Positions 1 to 10,500 of a stretch of DNA of 64,000 nt are shown piece by piece. The position numbers were made by a program, and so were the translations under genes. The stretch comes from Scolanthus callimorphus (Eukaryota > Cnidaria > Anthozoa > Actiniaria > Edwardsiidae). The notes beneath the pieces are model-generated. The model made no database searches. It was given only the letters and a program-made list of their open reading frames with translations, and was not told where the DNA came from. Within the stretch, counting starts at the first letter, position 1. Every line of letters begins with the position of its first letter. Where the stretch lies: positions 34,041,205 to 34,105,204 of the forward strand of contig CM066912.1 of the NCBI GenBank assembly GCA_033964015.1, written 5' to 3'.

Positions 1-1
1 G

Positions 2-366
2 GTTCAGTGCAGTGGTCAAGGGTTGTTGGGTTAGGAGAGGATCTATTGAGGCAATGGCTGATTCAATGCTGTGGTCAAGGGTTGTTGGGTTAGGAGAGGA
101 TCTATTGAGGCAATGGCTGATTCAATGCTGTGGTCAAGGGTTGTTGGGTTAGGAGAGGATCTATTGAGGCAATGGCTGATTCAATGCTGTGGTCAAGGGT
201 TGTTGGGTTAGGAGAGGATCTATTGAGGCAATGGCTGGTTCAGTGCAGTGGTCAAGGGTTGTTGGGTTAGGAGAGGATCTATTGAGGCAATGGCTGGTTC
301 AGTGCAGTGGTCAAGGGTTGTTGGGTTAGGAGTGGATCTATTGAGGCAATGGCTGATTCAATGCTC
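2..366. repeat. 59-bp minisatellite, six copies
   Basis: Six full units start at 2, 61, 120, 179, 238 and 297, with a partial seventh at 356. Units 2-4 begin ATTCAATGCT and units 1, 5 and 6 begin GTTCAGTGCA; the rest is nearly invariant. The array is cut by the window start, so its true length is unknown. The open frame crossing it is a by-product. Confidence 0.95.
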
Positions 367-434
367 TCAGTCATCGTCACGTATTTCTTTTTTTCTTTAC
401 CAAATTCTTCTGAAAAGTTTGACTGGAAACGTAT

Positions 435-560
435 TTAAAGGCCCATCACCTACCGGGAGCCTTTGCGGACTCTTAGCCAATCAGAGCATCCGAAAAACAA
501 TGGATCAATTTGAAAACAAAAGAAAACGGGGCGCAAAGGCTCCCGGTTGGTAATGGGACA
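435..560. mobile_element. TTAA-type MITE, copy 1
   Basis: An inverted-repeat element of about 125 bp starts at a TTAA (435-438) with AAGGCCCATCACC and a GGGAGCCTTTGCG arm. It ends with the complementary arm GCAAAGGCTCCCGGTTGG. The right tip is degenerate (GGGACA instead of GGGCCTTTAA). Related copies lie at 13474-13578 and 46334-46463. TTAA target duplications are typical of piggyBac-like elements, but the superfamily is inferred because no transposase is present. Confidence 0.8.
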
Positions 561-606
561 GTGACATTGTAATTCTACACTGAAATTGTCCGATAGACGA
601 TAGCGC

Positions 607-1111
607 TTAAAGTGCCACTAAAGGCAGAAATCAACTACATTTCATCAAAAAGATCCATTATCCAAAGGAACAGTAACGAAAGAAAAATGTGTTTACCGCG
701 CGCCGTTAATATTTTATTGATTTTTGAATATTTCCGATTGGCGATTTTTTTTTCGTTCATCTATGCGTTTCTGCATCCTGTGGGGTGAACAATGGTTCCT
801 GTGACGCATGAAGAAGACATAGAAAGTAGAACAAAGACCACGAAGAAGACAATGAAAGAAGAACAAAGACCTTATTTGTTGTATTTTCTATGTCTTCTTC
901 ATGCGTCATAGGAACCATTGTTCTGAAGAACTTCTCCCCCAAGATGAATCGCGCATAGTTGAACGAAAAAAAAACGCCAATCGAAAGTATTCAAAAATCA
1001 ATAAAATATTAACGTCGCGCGTAAAGCACATTTTTGTTTCGCTACTGTTCCCTTGGATAATGGATCTTTTTGATGAAATGTAGTTGACTTCTGCCTTTAG
1101 TGGCACTTTAA
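607..1111. mobile_element. Foldback element with ~230-bp arms and TTAA ends
   Basis: The arms (about 611-845 and 875-1107) are long imperfect reverse complements. The outer tips read TTAAAGTGCCACTAAAGG and its complement, so TTAA flanks both ends. The tips differ from the MITE at 435-560. No transposase frame is visible; the short open frames inside are mirror images of each other. It is probably a non-autonomous DNA transposon. Confidence 0.8.
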
Positions 1112-1360
1112 TTTATATTGGTTCCACAATTATAGCCAGAATTTTGAAACTGCATTGTGTAAATTCTGCAAAATTCTACTTTTTCTTGTCTATTATCATT
1201 ATCATTTTTGTAGGGGCGTCGCCAGAGGGGAATTTGGCCCTCTTTTGAAGAAGTTTGTCCTTCCCGCAACCATCAAGATATGGCAACACGAGAGTTAATG
1301 AAAAGACGTTCACGATAAGATTATCATGGAAAGAACTGGGTATCACGATGTCAAGTCCCT

Positions 1361-1570
1361 CCAGATATACCAGATGCCGAGTGTGTCCAGGAATACCAGA
1401 TACCGGGTGTCCAGGAATACAAGATGCCGAGTATGTCCAGGAATACCAGATGCCGAGTATGTCCAGGAATACCAGATGCCGAGTATGTCCAGGAATACCA
1501 GATGCCGAGTATGTCCAGGAATACCAGATACCGGATGTTCAGGAATGCCAGATGCCGAGTGTCCAGGAAA
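1361..1570. repeat. 26-bp minisatellite
   Basis: About seven head-to-tail units of GATGCCGAGTATGTCCAGG plus AATACCA, with point variants (GATACCGGGTGTCC). The period is not a multiple of three, so overlapping frames carry frame-shifted peptide repeats; no protein is implied. Confidence 0.9.
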
Positions 1571-2398
1571 AAATATCCAAGGTGCTGGAATTCTCAACAG
1601 TTATGAAAAGGAGAACAGAACTCTGCGCGAGAAGAGCAAAGATCCAGCAAAGAATTCGGAAATACCAGAGGCTGGTCGTCCAGGAAAATGTATTCAAGGT
1701 GTTTGAACCTCTTAACAAAGTGACACAGATGATAGAAATTACAATTATTATCATTTTGATGACATAGTTATTTGACATGCGCAAGTGTCCCATGTTGCTG
1801 TAGGTTGTAATAGAACTCTTATATGAAGTGCTCGGAAGGGTGCAATGAGAGTTTGTGCCAGTCTTCGTATTTTGTTTGCACTGTTTTGATGATAATGATC
1901 ATCTCCATTTATACATATTGCTTCATTCTATTGAAAGTGTTTAACAGAATGATGATTTAAGATGCCCTTTTATTATCAACTAAAATCAAACTAAAATAAC
2001 AACCATGAATACTTAAACAAGATCATTTATTTAGTTGAATAAACCTGAAAGTAGTTAGTGACTACTTGTTTACTTAAGACAGTCATGAAAACTCTAATTA
2101 ATTGTCAGAAGACGAAGTTCTGAAAATATCATTTTGATCTGTGGAATCCCTAGAATTTTGTCCACCGTGAGCTAGTGGGATGCCGCCCCACCGACCACCC
2201 TCCCCTAGCCATTAACTTATACTAGTATGTTCGGTAAAAAGTGGTCCATGTGGGACAAAATTGATGAGGGGCCCTTCATGATATTTAACAAAATGACAAA
2301 GGATTATTTTTTCCAGTTCCTCTTAATGAAGAGATAAGCCCATACAGTACGTAAAAAACAGTCCAACCAGGCGCTGTACTTACGTATTGACAACTCGT
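1571..2398. other. Non-coding stretch without recognised features
   Basis: AT-rich sequence. I see no gene, RNA or clear repeat here. Confidence 0.5.
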
Positions 2399-3310
2399 TC
2401 TGGAGAGAAACTTTTTATGGTGGTTGTGCTCTAGCCACGACACTACAAGCTTGGCGTAGATCCATGTGGGATGTTTATCTTTGAAACGCGCATGCTCGAA
2501 TGACGTCATATTACCAAATGTTTCCTTTTCTACCTGAAATCTTAACACTTTCTTCCTCACATTCTGACATGCGGTGTTCATCATTAAGTGTTTAGTGAAA
2601 TACATATATTTATTTTGTTCCTTTCAAATTTCCTGAAAGACAATAACAGTAGATGTCGACCAGAATTATCTCCTAATAACAAAGTCGCACCAAGCGCTGT
2701 ACTTAAGTACTGCACGTATTGGAGAACTCGTTCTGGAGAGAAACATTTAAGGATGTGTGTGCTCTGCCCAGGGTACTAGAAGCTTGGCATAGATCCATGT
2801 GGGATGTCTATATTTGAAACGCGCACGCTCGATGAAAATTAATGACGTCATATCTTACCAATTTTTTTCCTTTTCGACTGAAATTCTTAACACTTTCTTC
2901 GTCGCATTCTGTCATTCTCTGTTCATAGTCTGAGAAACTATATAATATTTATTTTGTTCCCAAGTCAAACGCTATATTGTCTTCTACCATATGCTTCTAC
3001 TGAGTTATCTTCAAGCTTCGTTAAATTAACCCATGGAAGACAACAGCTCTGTCTTTTAGGCAGGTAGACCAAGAGTGAACTACTCTGCTCAGTTCATTTT
3101 GAAAGAAAACCATAGATGACAACAGCCTCGCACAGGAATGAAACAATTCGTATTACGTGTGCTCTAGCCAGGGTATTATAAGCTCGACTGAGATCCATGT
3201 GGGACGTTTGCTTTTGTAACGCGCATGCTCGGCATTACTATATGACATCACGTTCAACGTTTTCTTTTTCGAACTGACATTCTTTTTCTTTCATGCTCTG
3301 TGCTTCGTGG
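2399..3310. repeat. Three diverged copies of a CRE-containing module
   Basis: Copies lie at about 2399-2590, 2718-2940 and 3157-3310. Each holds, in order, a GTGCTCT(A/G)CC box, GATCCATGTGGGA(T/C)GT, an ACGCGCA(T/C)GCTCG box and a CRE-like palindrome: TGACGTCA in the first two, TGACATCA in the third. A pyrimidine-rich tract and ACTTTCTTC follow. A fourth copy is at 5448-5545. The spacing and order are seen directly; regulatory use is only a possibility. Confidence 0.7.
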
Positions 3311-4403
3311 AGTTGTCTGGTACTCTGAAATCACTGCGCAAACCTTTGCACCATGAGATAGAGTAGGCGAAGAAAATATATCAAATACTGCCCTCTTATT
3401 CTTACTTCGCGAATGAGAGAGAGAAAAGTCTTTGCTGTGCGCTTTGAAACGCGAGCAAGGCCCGTATGTGGATAAAAGCGCGCGTATCAAAGTGTGTTCT
3501 CTTCTACTAAAGGGGCTGTGTCATTCTACATTAGCTATTATCAAGAGTGTATTACCAAGAGTTTCCATATTTACTATGTACGCCTGAAGTGTCTATTTTT
3601 AGAACTAGGATTCCCGAGAAAATTCGTCATCCACAGGGTACCCACTTTCTCGCCACGCGAACAGTTGTGAGATCCAGCCTAAAATTAAATCGCAGATCAA
3701 TCGAAAAACCTTTAAAATCGCAAAGATAAGGTAGGATATTCTCTATTTTGTTGTGTATTGGGTATACGAGCATTCGAGCCTGAGCATTCGAATACTTTCG
3801 CGCGCGAAACTCAAATCTAAAAATAGACACTTTTCTGACTGTGATGTGGACAAATACAGTAGGGAAAGATTCTAACTCTTGTTAATCCACTCTTGCTATT
3901 ATTTAGTGTTATAAAGACAAAGGAACTGAAACTTGCATTATATAGGAATTCTTACATAAGATTTTATAGCTTTCGCTATCAAATTTCCAAGTTTGAAAAC
4001 TGTTCAGCCTGCAGAAATCAAAATGTAGTTTCGTAATCCAATACCATCCGCTCGATAACACACGAAAATACTGTGCTCATCTAGCAGTTGAAAGGTTATT
4101 TACAAACCTAGATGATTATTTTGCTCATTTCGTTTGAATTTGGGTCCACTGTAATCAATGAAAGGGGTTGCAACCTACCTTTGCTTCTCGTAAAATATAA
4201 ATGAAGCAATCAGAAAAAGATTTCAACCTTCTGAATGTGTGTTGGCGTATTTAGATCTGGCCGTATTGTGTTTTATTGTTGTCTGCTGGTAATTCAACTC
4301 CCTTACGATATCGCCTAGAGAAAAGACTTGTCCTCTTGAAAATGAACTTGTTTATTTTTTCCATGAAAGAGAGTTGCACTTTTAAACAAAGACCAAGCAA
4401 AAC
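3311..4403. other. Non-coding stretch, weak inverted repeat only
   Basis: The only structure noticed is an 18-bp inverted match (GAAGTGTCTATTTTTAGA) at about 3587 and 3832. No gene is supported. Confidence 0.45.
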
Positions 4404-4491
4404 GTTTCCGCCCAGGCTCGAACTGATCGGAGGTGATCGGGAATCTTCTGTGAACAAAACAATACAAAACAAAACCAATATAGTAGAAAAC
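4404..4491 (-). pseudogene. Decayed tRNA-Val-like pseudogene
   Basis: Read on the minus strand, the 3' half keeps the T arm (CAGTTCGAGCCTGGG) and the acceptor strand CGGAAAC exactly as in the intact tRNA-Val at 6163-6235. The anticodon and D arms are replaced by unrelated A-rich sequence, although a remnant of the 5' edge (GAAAACTACTTGACG on plus, compared with GGAAACTACTTAACG) is still recognisable. Flanking TCCATGAAAGAGAG occurs at both loci, so this is a duplicated locus and not only a stray T arm. It cannot fold as a tRNA. Confidence 0.7.
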
Positions 4492-5237
4492 TACTTGACG
4501 TTGGGAAAACAATAGAAGAGAGCAGCTTTGTTTACCTTTTCTTTCTATTGTAATGGCAAAACTCAAATTTGCTCTCAATTTTAATGCCAAAACTCTATTT
4601 TATGCTCATATATACAGATATAAGAATCTTAGTGCTTTTAATTGAACTTAATTAAACTCAACTGTTAATGAATATGAAAATGACAAAATGTAACAAATCT
4701 AAAAATTGTAAAAAAATGTAAAATGACGGTCTAACAGATGTGGTTGTGGCTATTTCGAGTAAACCAAATTGCAGGATTTGTGAAGCTCTAGTCTCTTTTG
4801 TTATGTGAGAGGCAGAGCACAACCAACAACTGAGAGTGGCTTACCAAGTTTCGGCTCTCGTCTTTCCATTATTCTACATCGAGAATAGTTATCCAAAAGG
4901 AGTCAATGTTTCGTCCTTCCAACACGAGCGCCAGAAGAAAAACACATGCTACCATCGTATGCGTTGCTACGCGACCTCAACATTCCCTTTGCGATTGGCG
5001 ATTCTCAGCAAGGGAGTTGTAATGTCAATTTTCTTGAGCCAGAAAGCCAAACATAGCTTAAATAATTTTTGTTGATTTTGCAATCAATGTCGATCCACTG
5101 AAGTAGCCGAATCCAGCGTTTTGGGTTGATTGACAGCTAAATATCGCCAGTCACCGCATTGAATTTAGCAGGCGCGTAGCAATGCAAACAGTGGTAAGAG
5201 CTCGGTGTTCTCAGCTCAGCGCACTTGGTGCACGTAT

Positions 5238-5379
5238 AGCGCTATTCACTGCTTATCAACATTGCCATTGTTATTCTAATGTGCCAACCGTAGATTGAAT
5301 AGCGCCCTTTGTTCTGTGAACCAATCGAACTCTGGTTCGCACATTAATAACAATGGATGACGTAAGCGTGAACAGCGCT
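5238..5379. mobile_element. Short inverted-repeat element (MITE-like)
   Basis: Arms of about 50 bp begin AGCGCTATTCAC on the left and AGCGCTGTTCAC on the right (reverse complement), and share CATTGTTATT and AATGTGC(C/G)AACC further in. The loop is about 45 bp. No coding capacity. Confidence 0.7.
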
Positions 5380-5447
5380 ATTGATCGAATAGCTTAGAAG
5401 AACAATATATCTCGCGCACTGCACAAGGTATAAATCATCGCCTTGAT

Positions 5448-5545
5448 CCATGTGGGATGTCTGCATTTGAAATGCGCATGCTCGGTGATATTATAATGAC
5501 GTCACATATGTTGCTAAACTTTTCTTTTTCACATGAAACTCCATC
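5448..5545. repeat. Fourth copy of the CRE-containing module
   Basis: Contains GATCCATGTGGGATGTCTG, GAAATGCGCATGCTCGG and ATGACGTCACAT in the same order as the copies at 2399-3310, but lies about 2.2 kb away from them. Confidence 0.65.
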
Positions 5546-5668
5546 CTCGCGCACCAGGGTCCTTCCAATACCTCTTCCTTTCCTTCTTTCCCCAGAGGGG
5601 AGGAGAGGAGAAGGACTCTGGCGAGCTGCGAGCACAGTCAATTTTAGATAGACCATTTAGGGCCTTAC

Positions 5669-5909
5669 TATAGAGTACTCAAGTGTGACGTCATAAATTT
5701 GAGAAATCTTGAATTTCCGATTTAGTCCACGAATAATGAAAGACAAAGTGGAAAGAGAATCGGATGCAAAAATGAGGACTGGCGTTCAAAACTTTATGAA
5801 CGCATTTTGGTGTGTAGCATTCATTTATTATGCTCTTTCCGAATCCAAGGACAAATGTTGCTAAATCGAAAATTTGTTTTCTGTGACGTCATCACTTGAC
5901 TACTCTATT
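5669..5909. mobile_element. Inverted-repeat element, ~240 bp
   Basis: The left tip TATAGAGTACTCAAGTG, a TGACGTCA and an inner CCGATTTAG match the reverse complement of the right end (ATAGAGTAGTCAAGTG, TGACGTCA, TCGATTTAG). Each arm carries a CRE-like octamer. Probably a MITE; no target duplication could be fixed. Confidence 0.7.
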
Positions 5910-6162
5910 CGTTCACTCTGGTCACGACTTACATGTCGACTTGGCCAGACGCAACATAGTTAGAGAGTAGGGTGAGAGAAAAGAAAAAAAGTGCTTGCTT
6001 GATTTTTTGTCTCGGTCGAAATTGGAGTATTGCGCTGAAAGGCGAGCGTTTAAGAAGCGATACCATGTGTTGAGAAAATAAGAATCGTCCCAATGAATAT
6101 TGTCATCTCCATGAAAGAGAGCCGGACTGTATAAAAGAAAAGATAAAACAGATAAAAACCCA

Positions 6163-6235
6163 TGTTTCCGCCCAGGCTCGAACTGGGGACCTTCTGCGTG
6201 TTAGGCAGACGTGATAACCACTACACTACGGAAAC
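6163..6235 (-). tRNA. tRNA-Val (anticodon AAC)
   Basis: The minus strand gives a 73-nt cloverleaf with discriminator A. The acceptor stem GTTTCCG pairs perfectly with CGGAAAC. The D arm GTGTAGTGGTTATCAC, the anticodon stem TCTGC/GCAGA with loop CTAACAC (anticodon AAC, U33 present), the variable loop and the T arm CCCAG-TTCGAGC-CTGGG are all intact. No intron. The internal A and B boxes expected for RNA polymerase III match well. CCA is not encoded, as normal for eukaryotes. A broken relative lies 1.7 kb to the left. Confidence 0.96.
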
Positions 6236-7405
6236 TACTTAACGAGTGAGACCATACTTTAGTTGTGTATGTTTTGAATGAAGACAGAGTCAGAACTAGA
6301 TGAAAGCGAGTGTCTTACATGGATCGTCTCAACGTTTTCCTGACCTATAAATATGTTCGCGTTGAATGTTTACCGTTGATTTGTTTACTACTGAAACAAG
6401 GGGCGTTCACAGGGTCTGGCGGCAGGGCGCTCTCGATCCCTAGTGGACTGAGTCCCTGTTTCTTTCTTTTTTTTTTGCTTGTTTGTTTTAAAAAGATTAA
6501 AGCTTGCTATTTTCACCTTGACAAAACCGATCCCTCCCCCTGTGGGGTAATGCTACAGTAATGCCTTGTTCACACCAGAGCGAACGTAACCATGGTAACG
6601 GAATCTGAAAGAAGTGCGGACCAGATATTAAGCTCTTTATTACACTAATGTTCTTATTTGCAAATCCGGGATGAATGGATTGTGGATAAGAGCTACTCAG
6701 TAACTCCGTCAAGGTAAAAGCTGGTCTAGGGAATCTGTCTATATTAAGAAAGGGTTTCCCAGCAAGACATTATAGCTCCAGTATAAACTGTCCGTGAAAA
6801 TCGACAGTGAAACACGCGCACATATATGTCGTGATACATCCTGTGACATGCCGTAGCCATACTTTCAAGAAAGCATGAACGTGCGTGAAATATTTATCCT
6901 GGAAACTAAACATTGCAGCTGAACTATGGAAATCTATCCTCCCCCTGATATTATTTTGTGATGCCGCAATGTCGCGTTCTAGAAATGATATAAAGTGCAT
7001 TCATTTTCCCGGTCTTGTGATAAAAGTCTTTTAAGATAACTTGCACTTTGTAAAACATCCTCGATATGTTTTAGTTTAAAACAATTAACGCCCCCGGGTA
7101 TAAATTAACGAACTACCCTTGAGCCCATTATTTGCTTAGTTGTTGCTTTCATTATTTGGTCGAGATACAATGCGCTGTGATAATTGGTTTTAAACAAATG
7201 CACGCCTTGACTACGCCCCCTTTACTCTGAGCACAGTCGCGCTGTGTCCCTGGGTCTTCCTCATCATACAATTTTATTTAGACACAGTGGCCTCTCACAA
7301 CGAGTACAGTAATACGGTAAACGCTAGTTTCCAGGGTGACTGTGCTTATTAATAACTGTAATCTTGAAATGATTTCGTTGTATTATTATTTTTTGATTGA
7401 CTGCT
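6236..7405. other. Non-coding stretch without recognised features
   Basis: Only short uninterrupted frames. No conserved domain, RNA or strong repeat was recognised. Confidence 0.5.
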
Positions 7406-7507
7406 GTCAATCAAAACAAGGTCATCCAATGAGGTTAGTAGTGCTTTGGAAATAGAGAACTCATGGAATTTGGTTGGTAATGATTGGATGAGATTGATTT
7501 GATTGAC
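7406..7507. repeat. Short foldback, 25-bp arms
   Basis: GTCAATCAAAACAAGGTCATCCAATG style left arm (7406-7430) pairs with the reverse complement at 7483-7507, around a 52-bp loop. Confidence 0.6.
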
Positions 7508-10500
7508 AAGTAGAGAATACAATACAACATTGCACAAAAAGCCTAGTGTTTTATAAGTTCAACGAGGCCTTATGCATCGTCAAGTTTCGAACTTGAAAAG
7601 GAAGGACTTGAATATACGAAAGGACGTGCTTTGAAATCGTGTAACCGAGATAAGAAATCACAGCGACCAGGACAAACATCAAAGGTAAATAGTTTACCAC
7701 TCACGATGATTTTAAAACGCCGTTGCAAAATGCATTTTAATATCAACTTCGTTTGCTTCGTCAAGGAATAATATCTTACTACTTACGTGGTATTGTCTTG
7801 AAAGGTGTATTTTAAATGTATTTCGCTTCTATTCCTGATATATGAGAGTATGACGGTGAATATCGTGTGATATTTGTTGATACGGAATAATTAGCTAACC
7901 ACACCTAGTTCTCTTACCATTCAATATGAGCTGCTTGTTAAAATATCAGCAAAATTAATATTCCAATATGTTATCTATCGAATTCTATCAATAACGGTTT
8001 TAACGGCAATCAAAGGACAGTTACAACAGAACTAATCGCGGCTATTCGCATCTTCCTCGTTACATTTTGCTTGTTGGGTCTTCCTCGAGATCTTTCCGCC
8101 AGAAAGCTTGCTAGCGAGGTACAAAGAATAGAAAGAAGAGCGAAAACCTAAGCCATTTTTTCATTTTTCGCAATGAAACTGGCGGTAAAAAAGCAAACTT
8201 AAAATGAGACTTAAAATAAAAAAATCGATGTTCGTTATTTTCTTGGTTGTTTCTCGTTAACATAGACATAGACAAGACAAACACAAGACATAGACAGGAT
8301 GGTGCATGCTGAAAAACCATGGAAACATGGTCATGGAAACATGGAAGCGTGTTTTTGTGTATGTCGTGTTTTTGTGTATGTCGTGTGTGTGTTTATTCGG
8401 GTGTTGGGTCTTATTTGTTGGGGTCTTATGTGAAAAACGGCTCTTATTCACTGTAATTATAGTAAAATATATATTTAAAATGAAATAATTGAATAAATCA
8501 TTGTCATTTGTGATGTCCTGTAAAAGGAGTCTATGTCAAATAAAAGGTGAAAAAGAGATGTTTCAGGTTAAATCTCCGGGTTCTCATACGGTCGTTTCAA
8601 TTGTATCATAATTCCGTTCCGATTCTCAGGACATGGTGACTGCGGCCTTGCAAAGGATAGCATTGAAGTAAATGTGGAGAAAACAAGGGCCAAAGGTAAC
8701 GGCGAAAGATGATATGGCATCATAGCCATCAGGCAGTATATAAACTTGCACACTAGATGCAAATTGTGCGTCTTTGTCATCATTTTTTCGTCATTCGCGT
8801 GCTCCTTGGCCTTCGTTTTCCCACAGGAAAGAGGTGTCAGATTCCTTTCCTAAAGCAAAACAGTACAAGCTGTGATAACTGCGTCGTTTTACTATACCAA
8901 TAATACGCTCCTCTCCGACAAATACCGGTCACGAATTCTTATTTCCCTTATCAGTTAAACAAAATGGAAATTACACAAGAATGTAAACGAGGACTCACAA
9001 GATTTTTTTCGCTGACAAGTCTTGACAACTAAAATGTCCACGCCCGAGGGCCTGGCCTGTCTGTTGTCTATGACGTCATATGCCATTTGCCTACGTCATG
9101 GTTTTACTAATTAGGCGTGTTCTTTGGGATAGTAAATGTAATTATTATTATTGTCTTTCGGTTAGTTATTTGGCAATGAGCGTTGGTGGAGAATTCAAGA
9201 AACACTGTCGGTCAATTTGTGTCTTTTCTTTTTTGAATGCGTAACACACTAGAGGGAAAAATGGTTTTCAAATGCCCGGATGCACGTTGAACGTCATGGA
9301 TATATATATTCGTACCCGGATGTGGGCGTGAAAATAACAGCAGCATGATTCACTTTCCTCTTCAGTGATTTGTACGCCTTGTTGTTCTCCCCGCAGCTCG
9401 TGTTTTTCATTTCTTTCTATCTCGTGTACTCGCGTTTAATGAAGTTCATTAACCAAGTAGGATGCCTTGTCGCCAGAATACATAAATTCCTATCTCGTTT
9501 GCAAGCTTTAGTGAACTAGCATTATCTTAGCGGCCCGGAAGCCTGGGCCAGCCGAAAGCTTACACATTATTCCGTAACAGTTGCTCAAAAGTTGCTGCTT
9601 TTCTCGTTAAGCTGCCAAAAAGTTCTTTCTTGAAAACATTGTCATAATCTTTTATCTTTGTCCACAATATAGCCATCAATGATAAAGTAAAGTAGCGCGC
9701 AACTGCAAATTGAGCTTTCTTTTTCAGTTAGTACATTTATACAATAGACTCTTCGCAGCTTGTGCTTGTTATTTCGCTACGAGCCCATGAATAGACGTCT
9801 AAATTCCCAAGGGTAAATCAAACTGGACAGCAAACAAACTTCTTAGTTACGAATCGCGAAGAAATTTAACCGATAGTCGTCCGCGTGTAGTCCGCAATTC
9901 GAATAGTCCGCCGCATATTCGAATTGATTTGACCAAGTGTTTTTTATCAGCGGTAGAAAGAATACAGATTAACTTTGTTTTTCTGCACCCCAGTGTAATC
10001 ATGTGACAGACGACGACCTGTTGTTATTCTAGAATCTTCATATATATTTATAGCTGTGAGAATGAGTGAACCGATCGCATCCGAACTTGCTCGGGGGCAT
10101 TCGAGGTAGCCGAAGGCTCTCCGAAGAGTTCCCGAACTTAAGTAGCTCGAGTTGAAAGTTTGCTTTTTTGTCAAAAGTTGCCGAGCAACTTATGGCTAAG
10201 CCTTGAAACCATTACATAGCGCGCTCTGAGTCTCTCCCCACGCGCGGTCCGGAATCAAGCGATCCTCGCCCCAGGGCTCGGAGGAGTCGCGCACAAACCG
10301 TTCCGCCGAGAGACCTCAGGTAAAAAAAGTGTCAAAATACGTGTTAAATTCAAAAGGACGTGAGCGACCTATGGTACAATCTTGGAGCCTTGACCTTCCT
10401 ACGGGATTCCTTTGGCTTGAAATATCGATCCATAGTGCCTTTTACCGACTATTTTTCGAGTGTGTTCGAAGCTTTTATTAGTACATTATGTTATTGTTGT

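Noticed and set aside
248..553. 101-codon frame at the left edge
   Set aside because: Composed of the 59-bp minisatellite and a MITE; no domain.
1255..1767. 170-codon frame near 1.3 kb
   Set aside because: Crosses the 26-bp minisatellite in shifting frames; two other frames are open as well.
3587..3835. Possible MITE based on an inverted GAAGTGTCTATTTTTAGA
   Set aside because: Only about 18 bp match; similarity stops there and no target duplication is seen.
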